A DNA stretch of 9,518 bases from CAYYNP01 sp964472545 (lineage in GTDB: Bacteria; Planctomycetota; Planctomycetia; Pirellulales; Thermoguttaceae). Below the pieces are notes generated by a model. That model had not been told where the DNA came from, made no database searches, and saw nothing but the letters and a program-made list of their open reading frames with translations. The translations under genes and the position numbers were made by a program. The stretch covers positions 1 to 9,518 of the forward strand of contig CAYYNP010000358.1 in the NCBI GenBank assembly GCA_964472545.1, given 5' to 3'. Each line of letters begins with the position of its first letter. Position 1 is the stretch's first letter. Below, in pieces: positions 6,774 through 9,518 of the stretch.

Positions 6774-8996
6774 ATGAAGCCGACCACGGCCTTCGTATCC
6801 GCATTGTTGCTTCTGGCCACCATGCCGTTCGCCACGGCCGACGACTGGAAGCCGGCCAAGGCGCCGCTGATGACCCGCTGGGCCAAGGATGTCTCGCCTC
6901 AGAACGCCCATCCGGAATACCCTCGGCCGCAGATGGTCCGTTCCGATTGGCAGACCCTCAACGGTCTGTGGCAGCTCGCCATCGGCGACGCGGCGAAAGA
7001 GGCCGGCCCCGGCGATGAGTTTCCCGAGCAGATCCTGGTGCCGTTTCCGGTCGAGTCGGCCCTTTCCGGCGTGATGCAGCGGGCAGATCGGGTAGCCTAT
7101 CGCCGCACGTTCCGCGTTCCCGAGAAGTGGCAGGGTCAACGCGTGCTGCTGCATTTCCAGGCGGTCGACTGGGAGACGACCGTGCTGGTCAACGGCCAAG
7201 AGATCGGCATGCACCGCGGAGGATACGATGCCTTTTCGATCGACGTCACCGACGCCTTGAAGCCCGAGGGCGAGCAGGAATTGATCGTTCGCGTGTTCGA
7301 CCCCGCCAGCCGTGGAGACCAGCCCCGGGGCAAGCAGGTCGACAATCCGCGCGGCATTTGGTACACGCCCACCACCGGAATCTGGCAGACCGTCTGGCTG
7401 GAGCCGGTGCCGGCCGTGCGAATTGGCCGGATCCTGCTCACGCCGGACGTCGACGGCTCTTGCCTGCGGCTGACGGTCGAAGGGATAGGTACGGGCCCAG
7501 ATCACACGATCGTCGCCGCGGCCCGCGACGGCGAGCAGCAGATCGTCCGAACCAGCGGCGGCGTGGGCGCCGAAATCAAGTTGGCCATCCCCCGCGACAA
7601 GCTGAAGCTCTGGTCGCCGTCGGAGCCGTTCCTCTACGATCTCTCGGTCACGCTCAAACACGGCGACACGGTCTTGGACGAAGTCGAAAGCTACTTCGGC
7701 ATGCGGAAGATCGAGCTGGCCAAGGACGAACACGGCTTCACCCGCATGCGGCTCAACGGCGAGTTCCTCTTCCAGATCGGCCCGCTCGATCAGGGCTTCT
7801 GGCCCGACGGGCTCTACACGGCCCCGACCGACGAGGCACTGCGATACGACATCGAGGTGACCAAACAACTCGGCTTCAACATGGCGCGGAAGCACGTCAA
7901 GATCGAGCCCTATCGTTGGTACTACTGGTGCGACAAGCTCGGCCTGCTCGTCTGGCAGGACATGCCCAGCGGCAACAACAAGACGCCGGAGTCGAAGCGG
8001 CAGTTCGAGACCGAACTGCGGCGGATGGTCGCCGGGCTGCGCAACCACCCCTCGATCATCATGTGGGTGGTGTTCAACGAAGGCTGGGGCCAGCACGACG
8101 CGCCGCGATATTGCGAAGAGGTCAAGCGGATGGATCCCTCGCGGCTGGTCAGCAACGCCAGCGGCTGGACCGACAAGCAGTGCGGCGACATCCTCGACGT
8201 CCACAAATACCCCGGCCCCGCTGCCCCCGAGCCGGAAGAGAAACGGGCCGGCGTGCTGGGCGAGTTCGGCGGGCTGGGACTCGGTGTCGACGGACACACC
8301 TGGACCGACCGCACCTGGGGCTATCGAGGCACGGACGACGCCCGGGATCTGACCAGACGGTATCAATCGCTGTTGCGTCGCGTTTGGGGATTCGAGGAAA
8401 CCCACGGCATGTCGGCCGCCGTCTACACGCAGACCACCGACGTCGAGACCGAGTGCAACGGCCTGATGACGTACGATCGGGCGATGATCAAGCCGGAGGT
8501 CAAGCCGGTTTCGGCCGCCAACCGCGGGCTGCTGCCGAAGCGCAAGATCGTCGTGCCGGCTTCCCAGGCCAAGGGACTCGCCTGGCGCTACACGTTCGAC
8601 AAGCCGGCCGACGATTGGGCCGCGGCCGAGTTCGACGCCTCGGCGTGGAAGGAAGGCCCCGGCGGCTTCGGCACCAAAGACACGCCCGGGGCGATCGTCC
8701 GCACCACGTGGGACACGAAAGAGATCTGGCTCCGCCGCGAGTTCGAGTTGCCCGAGGTGAAGACCGACAACTTGGACCTCCTCGTCCACCACGACGAAGA
8801 CGTCGAGATCTACATCAACGGCGTCCTGGCCGCCAAGGCCACCGGCTACACGACCGGCTACGAAGAACTCCCGCTAACGCCCGAAGGCCGCGCCGCGCTA
8901 AAGCCCGGCAAGAACGTGATGGCCGTCCGCTGCACGCAGACGATGGGCGGGCAGTACGTCGACGTGGGGATTGTTGAGGTAGTGATGCCGGAGTGA
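6774..8996 (+). CDS. Exported glycoside hydrolase family 2 protein
   Basis: A 740-residue protein starting at ATG 6774, 6 bases after GAAGGAG. The Sec signal peptide is residues 1-22 (cleavage after ATA). The GH2 jelly-roll sugar-binding domain is about 62-211, an Ig-like domain about 216-315 and a TIM barrel about 316-590. The acid/base is E436 in VVFNEGWG and the nucleophile is E497 in GEFGG. H374 lies in the expected RKH segment. A further beta-sandwich (about 603-740) resembles a galactose-binding-type ancillary module. GH2 enzymes are retaining beta-galactosidases, beta-mannosidases, beta-glucuronidases or relatives; sequence alone does not decide the substrate. Export fits attack on external or periplasmic polysaccharide fragments. 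No sulfatase, transporter or regulator gene lies within the window. Confidence 0.92.
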   Translation: MKPTTAFVSALLLLATMPFATADDWKPAKAPLMTRWAKDVSPQNAHPEYPRPQMVRSDWQTLNGLWQLAIGDAAKEAGPGDEFPEQILVPFPVESALSGVMQRADRVAYRRTFRVPEKWQGQRVLLHFQAVDWETTVLVNGQEIGMHRGGYDAFSIDVTDALKPEGEQELIVRVFDPASRGDQPRGKQVDNPRGIWYTPTTGIWQTVWLEPVPAVRIGRILLTPDVDGSCLRLTVEGIGTGPDHTIVAAARDGEQQIVRTSGGVGAEIKLAIPRDKLKLWSPSEPFLYDLSVTLKHGDTVLDEVESYFGMRKIELAKDEHGFTRMRLNGEFLFQIGPLDQGFWPDGLYTAPTDEALRYDIEVTKQLGFNMARKHVKIEPYRWYYWCDKLGLLVWQDMPSGNNKTPESKRQFETELRRMVAGLRNHPSIIMWVVFNEGWGQHDAPRYCEEVKRMDPSRLVSNASGWTDKQCGDILDVHKYPGPAAPEPEEKRAGVLGEFGGLGLGVDGHTWTDRTWGYRGTDDARDLTRRYQSLLRRVWGFEETHGMSAAVYTQTTDVETECNGLMTYDRAMIKPEVKPVSAANRGLLPKRKIVVPASQAKGLAWRYTFDKPADDWAAAEFDASAWKEGPGGFGTKDTPGAIVRTTWDTKEIWLRREFELPEVKTDNLDLLVHHDEDVEIYINGVLAAKATGYTTGYEELPLTPEGRAALKPGKNVMAVRCTQTMGGQYVDVGIVEVVMPE

Positions 8997-9374
8997 GGCG
9001 GAATTGTTGTTCCGGCTTTGCAGCGCGGCCATTTTTGCGGTCGATTGTCTCCATCACAAGTTGTTCTAGGACATCGGCTTACGTCGGGCGTCGCGCCAGC
9101 GATCGCACCCCCGTAGGCACTGCCGATCAACAATGGGGCACAGCTTTTCCTAAGTGCTTTTATGGGAACGACTTGCGGCGATATCGGCCGGTCGCGATTA
9201 TGCGCACGTCGCAAAACTCGACTTACGTCGACCGGCCACACCGGGCGCGCCGCGAAACCCGTTTTCCAGCAACCGGTTGCGACGTCTGCTCGTCGGCATC
9301 TTGCGTCGCAAGTCCGATTCTCACCGATTCAGAAATTGCGCCAAGAGAGGGCAAATAGCCCCAATTCCACCCTT
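8997..9374. other. Intergenic region with inverted repeats, no gene seen
   Basis: No frame has a ribosome binding site and coding-like codons. A weak hairpin just after the GH2 stop (CGGAA/TTCCG at 9000-9015) lacks a U-tract, so the GH2 terminator is uncertain. Two larger inverted repeats stand out: GGCCGGTCG (9186-9194) with CGACCGGCC (9229-9237), and TTGCGACG (9277-9284) with CGTCGCAA (9304-9311). The second arm of the latter lies inside a 13-nt palindrome CTTGCGTCGCAAG (9300-9312). Confidence 0.45.
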
Positions 9375-9518
9375 ATCGATCAATTCGGCGTTTCGATCGC
9401 CACCGCCGGCGTCGCCAACGGCGGCCGCGACATCATGCGCATGGCCACCGCCTTCCCGCGCGGCAGCCTTGGCAACCGCGCGTATCGCCTTATACGAAAG
9501 AGTGGCCTGGCGGGAAGA
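9375..9518 (+). other. Coding-like segment running off the right edge
   Basis: In the frame starting at 9375 the sequence is free of stops to the window end. From about 9393 to 9467 every third codon position is G or C, as in the real genes here. The translation contains the stretch SIATAGVANGGRDIMRMATA. Upstream in the same frame (back to ATG 9162) codon use is not gene-like and no Shine-Dalgarno is present, so a true start is not visible. A minus-strand frame is also open (stop at 9321-9323). It could be a gene fragment, a dispersed repeat, or the beginning of a gene with an internal start. I do not recognise it. Confidence 0.2.

Noticed and set aside
6696..8792. 698-codon antisense frame and a 616-codon alternate frame over the GH2 gene
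   Set aside because: Both are shadows of a well-supported GH2 gene with complete domains and catalytic residues; the shadow translations are Arg-rich and match no family I know.

Overview
The window is GC-rich bacterial chromosome with short high-GC3 genes, long intergenic spacers, single-gene transcription units and Sec-exported proteins. A very large orphan secretin with TPR-like repeats, next to a secreted cupin and a secreted GH2 glycosidase, suggests a planctomycete (Pirellulales-like). This assignment is inference from gene style; no phylogenetic marker is present.

Layout. A tRNA-Asp(GTC) on the minus strand (191-264) has a convincing intrinsic terminator at 144-186. A spacer of about 600 bp follows, ending in a good sigma70-type promoter (TTGACC-17-TATTTA, 631-659) and a leader of about 210 nt. 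The dominant gene (879-5306, +) encodes a secretin of about 1475 residues. It has a signal peptide, six degenerate TPR-like units of about 50 residues joined by Pro/Ala-rich linkers, a helical/TPR region, an STN domain, a Gly-rich insert, an N1-like domain and a C-terminal secretin channel domain. It ends at a strong nested-stem terminator (5342-5410). No pilus or type II/III secretion partners are visible.

About 430 bp without a credible gene then leads to a minus-strand tRNA-Val(TAC) (5842-5915) with a near-consensus promoter immediately upstream (5929-5958). Divergent from it is a small exported cupin (6125-6646, +). It is followed by its neighbour, an exported GH2-family glycosidase (6774-8996, +) with both catalytic glutamates visible, an extra C-terminal beta-sandwich and its own promoter (6675-6702). 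The last 520 bp contain inverted repeats and, at the right edge, about 140 bp of coding-like sequence that cannot be identified.

Functionally, the secretin would form a gated outer-membrane channel. The cupin and GH2 enzyme look like extracytoplasmic carbohydrate-related proteins. There is no evidence in the window that the GH2 enzyme is a substrate of the secretin. The most unusual object is the orphan giant secretin with its repeat-and-linker periplasmic extension. I see no CRISPR, insertion sequence, phage or defence system.
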